Positions 45,321 through 56,804 of a DNA stretch of 64,000 nt are shown here, in pieces. Position 1 is the stretch's first letter. Each line of letters starts with the position of its first letter. Source of the stretch: Areca catechu (Eukaryota; Streptophyta; Magnoliopsida; Arecales; Arecaceae); the NCBI GenBank assembly GCA_021397845.1, contig CM038050.1, positions 143,901,980 through 143,965,979 on the forward strand. The letters are read 5' to 3'. The notes beneath the pieces were generated by a model that ran no database searches, was not told the origin of the DNA, and was given only the letters and a program-made list of their open reading frames with translations. The position numbers and the translations under genes were made by a program.

Positions 45321-47159
45321 CTTTAAAGGTGATAAGGCTCATCATCTTCTTCTAGTTGATGGAAAGAAGAAAGGAGTAATGAAGAAGAGTTCAAAGAGAA
45401 AGTTGAACTTGAAAAAGAACATCAAAAAGAGGAAGAAGGCAAAGAGGCCTACAACTGGTGGCTCCTATTTGTTATGCGGCAAGAAGGGACATTAGAAGAA
45501 GAACTACAAGACGTAACTTGCAAGTCTGAAGTAAGATGCCAGTGGAGCATCAAAAGTTTGTTTAAGATACAAACAAATTTATCATTGAGTTCTTCAACTT
45601 CTGATTCATGGATATTGGATACCGCATGTAGGTCTCATTTCTACAAGTCTTTGCAATGACTACACAAGATTAAAAGATTGGAGAAAGGTGACTTCAAGCT
45701 TTTTGGCACGAGTGGAGAGGCCATTCATGCTGAAGCTGTTGAAACCTACATGTTATTGTTGCCTTCGGGAAAGATAATGGAATTAAAAGATTGTTATTAC
45801 ATTCCAAATGTTGTTAGGAATATTATTTCTATACCTGTGTTATTAAGACAAGGTTTTGAAATAAAAGTTGCGAGTGATGGTTGCTCCACCTTTCATTTTA
45901 ATAACTTTTATGGAATGGAAAAATTTATGAATGATCTTTTAATTCGATCACTCAATGATGAAGTATTGCTTGTAGAAAACAAAAAGAGAATGAGAGATGA
46001 TACCAATGAAACATTCCTTTGGTATTGCTGATAAGGTCATATAAGTGAGTCAAGGATTAACAAGTTATATAAAGATGATTTCTTTGGCCCTTATGATTAT
46101 AGATCATTAAGGACTTGTGAATCTTGCCTCATGGGTAAAATGACTAAGTCTCCATTCACTAGACATGGAGAAAAGGAAATTAAGTTGTTAGGGTTAATAC
46201 ATTCAGATGTATGTACTCTTATTTCATCACATTTTTTAATGATTTATCTAGGTTTAGATATGTGTATCTCATGAAACATAAATTTGAAGTCTTTGATAAA
46301 TTTAAAGAGTACCAAAACATGGTTGAGAAACAAATTGGAAAATGTATTAAAGCCCTTCATCTGATCGAGGAGGAGAATACTTATCTAGTGAGTTTCTTAA
46401 TCATCTTAATAAATGTGGTATTCTCTCTCAATGGACCCCTCCATATACACCACAATTACATGGTGTAGTAGAAAGGAGGAATCGTACCTTGTTTGACATG
46501 GTAAGTCCATGATGTGCTTCAAAGATCTTCCAATATCTTTTTAGGGATATGCCCTAGAAACTGTTGCATATGTATTAAACAGGGTACCATTAAATTCAGT
46601 ACCTAGCACTCCATATGAATTATGGAATTGCAAGAAACCAAGTCTTAACCATCTTAAGATTTGGGGCTGTCCAGCTTATGTTAAAAAAGAATTTGGATAT
46701 AAGCTAAGTGCTAGGGCTGAGAAATATAGGTTTATTGGTTATTCTCAAGGGGGTATTGGATATCTATTTTATCATCCTATTGAACAAAAGGTCTTTGTTA
46801 GTAGGTATGCCATTTTCATGGAAAAAAAATTTATCCAAGAAGAAGGTAACAGGAGATAATTAAATTGAATGAAGTTCAAAATGAACAAACTCAAGTTCCT
46901 CAACTAGAAGTACCAGTTGATTAGGTACAACCATAACAAAGTTCCTCAACTAGAAGTACCAATTGATCAGGTACAACCACAACACACACCTCCTTTTCAT
47001 AGGTCAAAAAGAGTGCAAGAAGTACTTCTTAGATATGGTTTTATGATTGGAAATAATAATGAAACTAGCATCAATGAAGATGATGATCCACTGACCCATA
47101 CGGAAGCAGTCATGAGTAAGGATTATGATAAATGACTTAGTGCCATGAAATCTGAAATG
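45321..47159 (+). pseudogene. Element F: copia gag-pol fragment (nucleocapsid, protease, integrase, start of RT)
   Basis: It starts mid-gag (GDKAHHLLLVDGKKKG) with a degenerate zinc knuckle (LCGKKGH, first Cys lost) near 45470. The protease site region reads WILDTACRSH near 45610 (Asp-Thr-Ala in place of the usual Asp-Ser/Thr-Gly). Integrase follows: GHISESRINKL and TCESCLMGKMTKSPFTRHGE (46030-46170), a core with missing pieces and the rear with NRTLFDM and ELWNCKKP (46480-46640). The pre-RT linker holds an imperfect duplication (about 46885-46990). It stops in RT at MKSEM (47159), where the S2 LTR begins. Several stops and frameshifts. Confidence 0.8.
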
Positions 47160-47867
47160 TGTTGACCCCTTGAATGATTTTGATGATAACAAAATATTGG
47201 AGCATACACATATATTACTAACTACTCTTAAGTGTTTCACAAGTTTTGTAGGATGATTCTTATTGATTATCAATTGCCCCTACTTTATTCTATTGAGTGT
47301 GTTAAGTAATATTGCATGAGTGTTATGTAAAGAAGAACCCCATGAAAAACCTTTTAAAATTATGAAGCTGGGTTTCTTCTCTAAGTATTGTGCTCTAAAT
47401 TTAATTTATGTTGGTTTGTATCGAAAGTTTGAGAGTTTTGGTGAGAGTGTTCTTAAGTTTAGTTGTAAAATTCCTTTATAACTCACTCGAGCTGACCCAA
47501 CCAGAAGAAGAGCCGACTCTATCTCGTGTCATGCACTAAGGATTCTGGCACACTGCAATCCGAGCTGACTCGAGTATATCCGAGCCGACTCATCCAGAGC
47601 CTAGTTATGATGTTGTCTGAGAACAAGCCAAGCGAGTCGACCCCAACAAGAATGAGCCGACTCTGCCAGAACAAAATTTGAAGACCTGAGAAAGCAAGCC
47701 AACCCGAACTGCAACGAGCCGACTCCTCTAGAGTGAAGAATTCTGATTCTGAGATTTCGAGTCGATCCAAGTAGAAGCGAGCTGACTCCTCGAGTTCAAT
47801 GATTTCAATGATGAAAGTTCGAGCCGACTTGTCCAAAGTGAGGTTTTTGCACCCTGAGACAAAGAGC
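47160..47867 (+). repeat. 5' LTR remnant of Sirevirus-like element S2
   Basis: It starts TGTTGACCCC within RT codons of element F and aligns with S1 LTR bases 1793-2310. It contains about ten gagc(c/t)gactc motifs (47485-47840). The match to S1 ends at gacaaagagcc (47867), beyond which Athila-type integrase sequence begins. The PBS and the rest of the LTR are missing. Confidence 0.75.
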
Positions 47868-47869
47868 CC

Positions 47870-48962
47870 CCCACTTTAGTGGAAGGAAAACTGCAGCAAA
47901 ATTGCTACAGAGTGGGTTTTACTAGCCAACTCTTTTAAAGATGCACACGAATTTGGCCATAATTGTCAGAGATGTCAACAAACGGAAAATATTTCTCATA
48001 GAGATATGATGCCTCTGACCCCTATTTTAGTTGTTGAAATTTTTGATGTCTGGGGTATTGATTTCATGGGGCCATCCCCTTCTTTTGGGTTTGAGTATAT
48101 TCTAGTCGCAGTTTATTATCTGTCTAAATGGATCGAAGCCATAGCAACCCGAACCAATGATCACAAGGTTGTAATCAAGTTCATTCAGTGTAACATCCTT
48201 AGTCGGTTTGGGTGCCCAAGGGCAATTATTAGTGATGGGGATGCACATTTCACAAATAAACATTTTGAAGGATTAATGAAGAAATATGGAATTACACATA
48301 AGGTGGCACACCTTACCATCCCCAAACTTATGGCTAGGTTGAAGTATCAAACAGAGAAATTAAACACATCCTAGAGAAAACAGTAAGGCCCCACAGGAAA
48401 GATTGGTCAAAACATTTGAATGATGCATTATGGGCTTACCGGACCGCCTTTAAGACTCCCCTAGGAATGTCTCCACATCGGTTAGTGTTTGGCAAGGCAT
48501 GTCATTTACCGGTAGAATTAGAACATCATGCATTTTGGGCTATCAAGCAATGTAACTTTGATCTGAAGATTGCGGGTTCTAATAGGAAACTTCAATTGAG
48601 TGAATTAGAAGAGCTATGAAATGAAGCTTATGACAGTTCAAAAATTTATAAGGCTCGAACTAAGGTATATCATGATAAATTTATTAATCGAAAAATGTTT
48701 AAGCCTAATCAGAAAGTGTGGCTCTACAATTCTAGGTTGCGCCTTTTTCCTGGAAAACTTCGCTCATGATGGGATGGACCCTTCATCATTACTCAAGTAT
48801 TTCCTCATGGCACTGTTGAACTTAAAGATCCCAAACAAGGAAATATTTTTAAAGTAAATGGACAACGCTTGAAACCCTATGTTGAGGATATTCATGATGG
48901 AGAAATTATTGAAATTCTTGACCTTATGGACCTAGTACTACCATCAACTGAGTCTGGCTAAA
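47870..48962 (+). pseudogene. Athila/Tat-type integrase of element h
   Basis: The reading starts in KTAAKLLQSGFY, then the zinc-finger end CQRCQQ (about 47970). The core in 48006-48374 reads WGIDFMGP (first catalytic Asp in IDF), PRAIISDGDAHF (second Asp) and KYGITHKVAH. The third catalytic Glu region is lost: TIPKLMARLKYQ replaces the family's YHPQT...E. Then come WAYRTAFKTPLGMSPHRLV and GKACHLPVELEH (48430-48530), an out-of-frame region, and LRLFPGKLR-like and VNGQRLKPY sequence near 48740-48880, with the stop at 48960. There is no chromodomain, which fits the Athila/Tat group. At least three frameshifts make it non-functional. Confidence 0.85.
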
Positions 48963-50040
48963 GACTTTAAACTTAGCGCTCCTGGGAGGCAACCCAGTTT
49001 ATGCTTTTAATTTTTAACTAGTTACTTTCTTTTCTTTTTAGAAGAATAAAGTGAGGGAGCACTGCAACAAAGGAACCCGCTACTTCATGAAACCTTCGAA
49101 GCACATTTTCCCAAAGTATATTCTTTCCTATTATACTTCTCATTTTCTTTCCTACTCCATTGAGGACAATGTTGATTAAGTTAGGGGGAAAGATTAACTT
49201 GACTTGCATAGATCCTCGAGTGCGGTTAGAAATGATTAGGTTATGTGTACCTAATTACTGTCTCGAACTGGAGTTACATAGTTACCTTAATGAAATGATT
49301 GATTAATGGCTTAGATAATGCTAGAGATGCTGAGAAATAAATTATTAAAGAAACTCAATAAATGGTAGAGTATAGATTATAAATAATTTCATGGAGTAAT
49401 CCCAAAGCCTTTTGACCATTGATCTTAATAAAGAATCTACTTTATGAGGATATAAATCAAAAGATCAAGTATGCTAAAGTTTTTTCCCTTTTTCCTTACA
49501 AAAAAAAAAAAAGTTAGTCTAGTCTCATAGCTTTGCTTGAACTCTTACTAAGTAACCGGGCCCCTTCGCCTATATAAGCATTGTGGTTTGTGCCAAAAGG
49601 TAAGAAGGTCAAGTAATCTATTAAGAAATGGTACCTCCCTGAGTAACCGGGCCCCTTCGTCTAAGTAAGCATTATGGTTCGCATCAAAAGGGGAGAATAC
49701 TAATACTTACGAGGCTTGGGTATAACACACACAAAAAAAAAAAAATGAAGGGGAAAAAATCATCTAGCAAAAAGGTATTGAACTAAACCCCAGAAAGTTA
49801 GAGAATTTTAAGAGTGAGATGGAAAGTTGACAGAAGAAGAACTCTAGAAATCTTTATGAGCTATACTTGACCACTAAAAGAGTTGAATTAATAATCCAAT
49901 AAAGTATCTCAGTAGTAGTCTGACCAGTATCATCTACTTTTAGGGTTGCTTGGGTTAACATCTAATTCAAGGATAGGTTCATACACATGGATAATCTATA
50001 TACTTTACTCGAGGATGAACAAAGTTCAAGTTGGGAGGTG
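48963..50040 (+). other. Spacer and PPT of element h
   Basis: Just after pol is gcgctcctgggaggcaaccc (48977-48996), a conserved post-integrase motif in Athila-type elements, and later gaggacaatgttgattaag (49162-49180). Two copies of agtaaccgggccccttcg (49551 and 49643) are 92 bases apart. The PPT aagttgggaggtg ends at 50040. I see no envelope-like ORF here. Confidence 0.65.
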
Positions 50041-51811
50041 TGATAACTAAATTAAGCATAAATATAAAAATATTAATTCAATATTAAAATATCATTATTC
50101 CTTCAAAATTAATACTTTTATATGTCATTTTAAGGAAAGAACATTGCTGTCATGGAGAGCTCAATTTTAGAAGTCCAACGGTGAGAACGGCACTCGAATT
50201 GGACTTAAAACAGGCCCAAAATGAATTTTTGAAGAAATTATTAAGAACTTGCATGAAGTTTAAAGTAGCCAGTCCATAGTGGACCGGACGCTCGGTCCAT
50301 TTCCCAACCTGTGGACTGCGATCTGCCATTATCGCGGTCCATGGAAGCAGAGCCGTGGACCGCCATGCCCTAGTCATGCCGAGACTTGTCGAAGAGCCAC
50401 CCCATCACCGGGGAGGTCGCCGGCATGCTCACCATCGGCCAGAGAAGCCCTGGTGGCCAGAAAAATGCCTCCGAAGTGGGCTATTCACCATGTTTCTTCC
50501 TTTTTGCCGAACCTCGCCAAAACCACCATTCCATGCTGCCGGACTTCCTACCCAGTCCATCGCTGGTCAGAGATAATGGCGGAGTGCTCTTCCTCGCCGC
50601 CGAGGGGGGTCCTCACGGTAAGTTGCAGCCATTGATGATCTTTTTCGATCTGAACCAATTATGGACCGAACCATATGCTGGGTTGGACCGGACCGGGGAG
50701 AAGGATCTAGAGCCTCAACGGATGAGCTGGAGATCGATGGGAGTGGCTTCGTTGCAACCATGGAGCGGCTTCGTTGCAATCGTGGAGTTGCTTCATGCAA
50801 CTATGGAGCGGTATTTATTAAGATTATTGGAGGAGGCGCGGGTTGGTCCAAACGATGGAGCGGCTTTGGAGCAGAGAGAGAGCCTATAAAAGGGATCCAA
50901 GGGAGCCAGATTCGTGCATTCAACTAGTCGAGCAGTCAGCCACTTCTTATTCTTCCCATTGCTTCTCTTCTCTGTCTCTTCTTCCCCATCACAGAAAGCC
51001 TCTCTGTCTTCTCCATTCCACACCATAGAGAACTCCTCTCTCTACTGTTCTAGCTTAATCATAGAGGTCGATCCCAACCCAGCTTCCAGGTCATCCTTAT
51101 ATTCTCCTCCCAAGATCTTAGATCATTCACAGTCTAGAGATCCATCATTTCTTCCCGTAGTTCCTTTAGCTTTCTTCTATTCCAATTATACCAACTTTAT
51201 TCCCACTATTTCAGCACTATTCTGACCTTATCCCAATCCTATTCCAGCAGTCCTATTCTCTACCGGTCAGCTTCATCTTCAACTTGTGAGCATGCTGAAA
51301 TCACTGGAGGCCGGAGCTTCACTTGGGAAAAGGGGGTTTTTATTTTTGGTTGTATTACTTTGATGTACTTCCTCTTACATGAAATAAAGATATCCTTCGA
51401 TTAATTCATGTTCTTTTGTTTTGTTTTTGAATAAGATGCGTTGCTAGGGTAAAGCTTTAGAGGTAAGTCAAGTGAAATTAGTCCTGACTGATCTATTCCC
51501 AAGTGGGTACGGGCTGTGCTCTTATGAGATAGATCATATATAGGTTATTTCAGTAGTGTTTAGACCAATCTATTCCCAAAAAGGGACGGACGGTGATTCA
51601 TGGATACAGGCCGTGCTCTCACTCGGATAGATATTTCTTGAATTACCTTTACTGCTAATTACTTGTTAATCTCCTTTTTAGTTTTAAGGTTTCAATTTTT
51701 GTTGCACATTTATTGTTTTTAAAGTAATCAAGAAAGTCCCTGTGGATTCGACCCTTGCTCCTGCTATCCTATCTAGAATAGGATAATTAAATCGGTGTGT
51801 TGCGACGTGCA
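50041..51811 (+). repeat. LTR of element h
   Basis: It starts TGATAACTAAATTAAGC after the PPT. A TATA box tataaaagg is at 50885-50893, preceded at 50740-50810 by three copies of a gcttcgttgcaac-type phrase. The 3' part carries aaataaag (51383) and the U5-like tccctgtggattcgaccc (51738-51755). The likely end is CGACGTGCA at 51811; the end is not confirmed by a second copy. Frames such as 50386-50889 are LTR chance ORFs. Confidence 0.65.
50885..50893 (+). promoter_or_regulatory. TATA box of the element h LTR
   Basis: tataaaagg is a strong TATA consensus, about 0.84 kb into the LTR and 25-35 bases before a plausible start. Confidence 0.6.
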
Positions 51812-51849
51812 TTAGGCTTTAAGAAGATCTGCATGGAACCGCTCCCAGG

Positions 51850-53280
51850 TAGCTGAATCAGGCTCTCACGATGATGATCTAAGGAATAAGAAAGAAAAAG
51901 AAGAGAAAATCCTCTCTTGGACTGAAAGAAGAAGAAGGACCTTCTCCAACCGGGCAAATCACTTCAATGTCCAATCGGCCTGTCACATGTGGGAGAAGGA
52001 TTGATTTCTCCATCCTGGAAGAACTAGAAATGAAGATTGGGACTTTGATTGATTACCAAGGTTTGAAGTTTTTCTGCTCATTGGACATTCCGACCTACCC
52101 TTAGTAAGAACTTTTCTTTGAAAATCTAGTTCTTGAAGAATATCATATGGAATCCATTGTCAAAGGAGTAAAGGTCATTGTGAATGAAGAGAAATTGAGC
52201 AACCTACTGCAAATGCCGACTGACGGTGCAACAGAGCTAACCCTAAAGGACAAGGAACAAGCATTGATGCTCATCTTGAAAAGATCATATGTAAGCTCCT
52301 CAAACATGTTCAAGACAACATGTTATCCATGGAAATGCGGCTACTCCATAACATGATAGGTCAAGTTTTTCTTCCCCGAACTGGTCATTTCGATTGGGTG
52401 AGTGAACGGGATATGATCTTTATGGAACATCTCATCGAAGGAGAAACCCTCAACCTTCCATACGTTATGATGATACAAATGAGGGAGGTAGCAAAAAAGA
52501 TCAAGGTATGCTTGCCGTATGGTATGATTTTTACTTTGCTATTCGAAGATGCTGGAATTGACCTAACAAATAAGTCGGCAAGCCTCTCCACCACTCAAAC
52601 ACCTACTTGATTAACTCTCTTAGGAGAATGGGATATTAATTACAAGAGGAGTATGGATGAAGAAATTATCTGGTCAAATGACTGCCACTTCCTCTGATGA
52701 TAACTTTGATGAACCTACTACTGATGAAACAAATAAATCTGAGGACAATGATGAAGACACTTCTGAATGTACAATGAAAACTCCATCTGAGCTTAAAGAG
52801 TTTATATCTCAACAGATGGAAATAATTTCTGATTCTCTCACAAGCCACATCAACTTTACACTTAATGAATTACGCCAATCAATTGATGATAGCTTGAAGA
52901 AAATCAAGTCTGAATAGAAGCTACATAATGAAAAGGTGGAAAGAGAGATGGACAGTTTCAAAGAAGAAATTCGAAGTATCCTATTGCACTCAGAGAAAGA
53001 AATGTTCACTACTGAGGATGCTTCTTTACTGACCTACAAAGAGTCACCAGCACCTCCCGCTTAATCATTTCCTATGACTTCAAAGTTTCCTTCATTTGTT
53101 CCTCCATCATCCAAAGCTGAACCTGATCTTACCACGAAGAAACCAAAAACCAAGAAAACTAGCACACCTATAGCCCCTGTTAGAACCAGATTGAGGGATC
53201 TTAGGTTCAAACCTCTTAAAACCCAAACTTCAGATAGGGTTATAGATGTTGCCTTTTCCTCTAGTGAGGAAGAAGAATAG
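51850..53280 (+). pseudogene. Envelope-like ORF of S2
   Basis: The frame starts in a Lys/Glu-rich region (about 51885) and runs through RRIDFSILEELEMKIGTL (52000-52050) and ENLVLEEYHMESIVKGVK (52120-52170). After a frame change near 52320 it reads LLHNMIGQVFLPRTGHFD, LIEGETLNLPYVMM and LPYGMIFTLLF (52330-52550), the most conserved part of plant envelope-like retroelement ORFs. An acidic, coiled-coil region (52657-53000) and a basic Ser/Pro tail ending SSSEEEE at 53280 follow. Internal stops lie near 52104, 52357, 52608, 52916 and 53064. The region matches the S1 ORF in order but not closely in sequence. I see no clear signal peptide or membrane helix. Confidence 0.65.
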
Positions 53281-54146
53281 GATGATTGGTTAGACTCTTG
53301 GGTTATAATGATCACATCTTTGTATTTCTGACTTTTAATAGTATTTAGGCTTTTCTTCCTATCTTTTGTAGTCAAGAATCTTTGTGAATGAAAAGAAAGA
53401 AATATGATCTTTTTGTACTGAACCTTGTTGATGCAATGAATATCTTAATTTTGGATACTTGTGCACTAGAATTGTCATTTCTACTTTGATTGATTCTAAT
53501 TTCTTTTTATAGAGTATCTTCATAATTTTGAGAAAGTGAAATTATCTCAAACAAATATTAAAAACGTTCTCAATCTATTACAAAATTGAGCTTTACTACC
53601 TTCACCTTTTTGATTTATGACAAAAAGGGGGAGAAATCTATGTACTTGCATGAAAAAGGATAAAATCATATGCTTATTATTCTTATGCTCTGATACATAA
53701 AACTCTGATACATGAAACAGAATATGTTCTGATTTATGAAAGATATGCTTTGATACATAAAGTTTTCTTAGCTCTGATACATAAAGTCTTCTTAGAAACC
53801 TTGATACATGAGCTGTGAAACATGAGATTTTCTTGAAAGACTTGATCAATACATTGTCTTGCATTGAAAGTTTGTTAAAGCATGGAGTATTTTATTGAGG
53901 GGGAGATTATTTCTCATTGCTATGATTCTTTATCTCTCTCGTTACCACTAACATGCTCTAATTTTCCTTCCATGATCTGACAATAATGATAGTTAAGCAT
54001 GTCATAAAATTGTATTGTTCAAAGTTAGAGTCAATTCGTTCTATACTTGTTTATACCTTCTTGCAAATATAATTATACAAGTAAATGTAAAGTTTTATCT
54101 TATCTTTTCATGCCCGGTGTTTTGTCATCATCAAAAAAGGGGAGAT
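53281..54146 (+). other. S2 3' spacer with polypurine tracts
   Basis: It aligns with 954-1792 of S1. Tracts are at about 53622-53636 (aaaaagggggagaaa), 53896-53907 (gagggggagatt) and 54132-54146, next to the LTR. The ctctgatacata repeats occupy about 53685-53820. Confidence 0.7.
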
Positions 54147-54197
54147 TGTTGACCCCTTGAGTGATTTTGATGATAACAAAATATTGGAATATACACA
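54147..54197 (+). repeat. Start of the 3' LTR of S2, cut by element A
   Basis: Fifty-one bases (TGTTGACCCCTTGAG...) match 47160-47209. They stop where TCATAGAAAAGTG, the start of element A, begins. The remainder of this LTR should lie beyond 64000. Confidence 0.8.
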
Positions 54198-56791
54198 TCA
54201 TAGAAAAGTGCCCTAAGAGCCAATCATTATGAGGGCCTTTTGGTAAACTTCCAGCTCATGTATGACATACTTTCATATTAATAAAGGCATTTGATTCATC
54301 ATATACTGTTGTGTCATGTTTTTATTGATTATGATGAACCCCATAGAGTAGGGCAATGAAATTAGGGTTATGATTGAGTTCATAACAGTAAGACCTAATT
54401 TTTTATAAACCCTAATCTAGAATGTTCCTAGTCATTGGACCATCAATTTGAGGATCGATGAATCCGGTAAGACTAGCTTATCCTATGTATGCTCAGTTGA
54501 TGATGGTGGCTGGTCTAACAGCCACTTGTGTAAAGACACTAATACAAGGATAAGGGTGTTCGTTGGTTATGATACACTGAACTGATCACACTGGGACTAT
54601 CTTATGGAAGTCTTACTCCTTGTCAAAAGATAGGTCCCAGAGTAGAAGTTGTGCATGTGATCTTCAGACCTGAGGTCACCATGGTTCCTTGTGCACACTA
54701 AGCCATACTTTGGTTCATAGTCATTCATGCCATTGCGACATGTACGGGGTGTTCTGGGTATGGTGGAAAGTGTATGAAGGATGTGACTGGACCAATAAGG
54801 AATTGATCAATCCTGGTAAGAGGATATGTTATCCCATTAATCTCTTCGATGAGTGACTCAAGGAATCTTTGCAAAGTGGGATGAGATTAGAAGTGGCTTC
54901 TAATCATCATCAACTGTGTCCTCATGAACGAGCTAAGATTTGATATGATTAAGTGTTAGGGTTTGACATTTATCCATACCCATCACTTAATCGAGATAAT
55001 GGGAGATCAAAAGATTGAATTGCACGATAAATTACTACTGAAGGGTATTTTGGTAATTTTAATCAAATTCCTCATCTTTCGGGTAGGCATGACACGTTGC
55101 TAGATGTTAATCTTGTCTTGTGGGTTTTCATGAACCAATTGGATTGGTTTCATGAGTCAATTCGATGTGTGATTCGAATTGGACAATTAGGTGAGCCGAT
55201 TTGACCTAATTAGGTCAATCGGATTCGATCGGATCGAATCGGCTCAAACCTAAACCTACTGCTATCTAGATGTGGAACCCAATGGGTCACACATAATAAA
55301 GAGTTATCCAAGGAAGTCACTCATGGTTTAATTAGGGTCATGAAATCCTAATTGGTTAGCCAGATTGCATACTAGCATATATAGGCTAACCCAATTCCTA
55401 ACCCAATTGGATTGGATCCGGTTGCTTGCTAATTGGGCTAACCTAATTAAGGAAAACCTAAATTAGGTTGAGTCCTAAGTGGGGATAGCCAAATCAGAGC
55501 TTGATCTGATTTTATTTTGGACTTTTGGATGTTTTATTGAAGAGTCCATTTGAGTTGGGACTCTAGATGCCAAAATGACACCTTGGCATTCAAAAAGGCC
55601 TAGAAGAGTCTATAGTCCTCTGATCTGAAAAATATTTATATTGATGGAAAGAATACTTAGTGCTCTTTCTTTTGACACTCATATAGCACATGCTTTGACT
55701 AGTTAAAGGTTTCATGGGGTGTAAAAAAGTTGACCACAAAAGGACTCTTGGCGCCTCTTGGCGTGCGGGAGATGAAGGTGCGCACAAAGGACAAGAGTCC
55801 TTCTGCAGATGAAATACTCCAGTGTTTCATCAAGGGGTGCCTTCTCATCTTATCCCCATTCCCTTTGGATTTAAATGACCAGTCAAAGGGAATAAGAGGG
55901 CGACATGAAATGGGAAAAAGAGTAGTGCTCATAGATGAAGAGTCATGTCTCTTCATCTGCACACGGTTATGAGGCAGAGTCCTTTTTCTCTTAGGACTCT
56001 GCTCTTCCCACGGTTTTTAAATCTAAAATGATGCCTCCTTCCATTCTTCTTAATCGATAAAAGCCACATGGCACATGAGAATTTAATCTTGAAAGGGAAA
56101 GAACACAAATAAGACTATTCAATCTTGAAGAGTCTTATCAAATATGAAATAACAAATCTGATAAGAGATGTCAGGATGGTTTTCACACCCCATAAAATAT
56201 TATTTAAAGGGGGTACAGTGAAATGAGAGGAAGAGTTTTCGGTCATCAGAAAACAGGAATCCCATCTTCCCGAGAGTCTGTCAGTCTGAGTGTTCTTCTA
56301 CTCCCTCCCTCTTACATTAGGACAAGACTTGTCTTGTTAAGACAAGGTCTTTTCTACTAGAACAAGGCTTAGTTTTAGGACATAAGCCTAAGGAGTCCTA
56401 GAAGAGGGTTGTCCTAAAATCAAGAGTGGTTTAGGACTGTGTCCAGAGAGCCCTATAGTAAGACAGGGTGTCCTACAGTGATCAAAGGTCAAAAGGCTAA
56501 CAAAAGAGTCCTGTTGAAGCAAGCAACCCTGGTAGGGATTCTTTCTTGGTACCATTCTCATATGGATCACCATTGGAGGGCTTGCATTTGTGAGCCTCAT
56601 GGAAAGAATTGGAATTTAGTGATCCAGGTATGTATTCTGACTTCATTTATGTTTCGTTGATTGGTATTGCATAAGGGGTTCCTGGGAATTAGGGTTTTCT
56701 AGCCATATTAGGATTTCATGCTTAGAATTTTATTTTGAAATTCACTTTCACATGCTGCTTGATTACCGGCACCCTGGGAGAATTTCCATCA
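54198..56791 (+). repeat. 5' LTR of element A, 2594 bp
   Basis: It starts TCATAGAAAAG (TGATAGAAAAG in the 3' copy) and ends TTTCCATCA. This is long for a copia LTR. A TATA-like tatttaaagg lies at 56201-56210, matched at 63548-63557. Strong palindromes lie at 55190-55245. Downstream of the TATA, acaag/cttgt words (56310-56360) can form further stems. Confidence 0.85.
56201..56210 (+). promoter_or_regulatory. TATA-like box of the element A LTR
   Basis: tatttaaagg is kept in both LTRs (second copy 63548-63557) and sits about 0.6 kb before the LTR end, a sensible U3/R boundary. Confidence 0.45.
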
Positions 56792-56792
56792 G

Positions 56793-56804
56793 TGGTATCA
56801 GAGC
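56793..56804 (+). other. Primer-binding site of element A
   Basis: tggtatcagagc is a perfect 12-base complement of the initiator Met tRNA 3' end, beginning one base after the LTR end CATCA. Confidence 0.9.

Larger units (their letters stand above)
47868..51811 (+). mobile_element. Element h: Athila-type Ty3/gypsy fragment (integrase to 3' LTR)
   Basis: This is a 5'-truncated element: integrase domain, conserved short region after pol, long spacer, PPT and an LTR. The left end falls inside the integrase zinc-finger region, so the break is a deletion junction with S2, not an element end. The right boundary (about 51811, TG...CA) is uncertain. Confidence 0.7.

Noticed and set aside
50279..50889. 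Overlapping plus-strand frames up to 167 residues
   Set aside because: They lie within the U3 of the element h LTR just upstream of its TATA box, with no domain and three frames open together.
56793..56804. Possible tRNA-Met gene fragment
   Set aside because: Only the 12-base primer-binding complement is present, in the right place after an LTR; no tRNA arms surround it.
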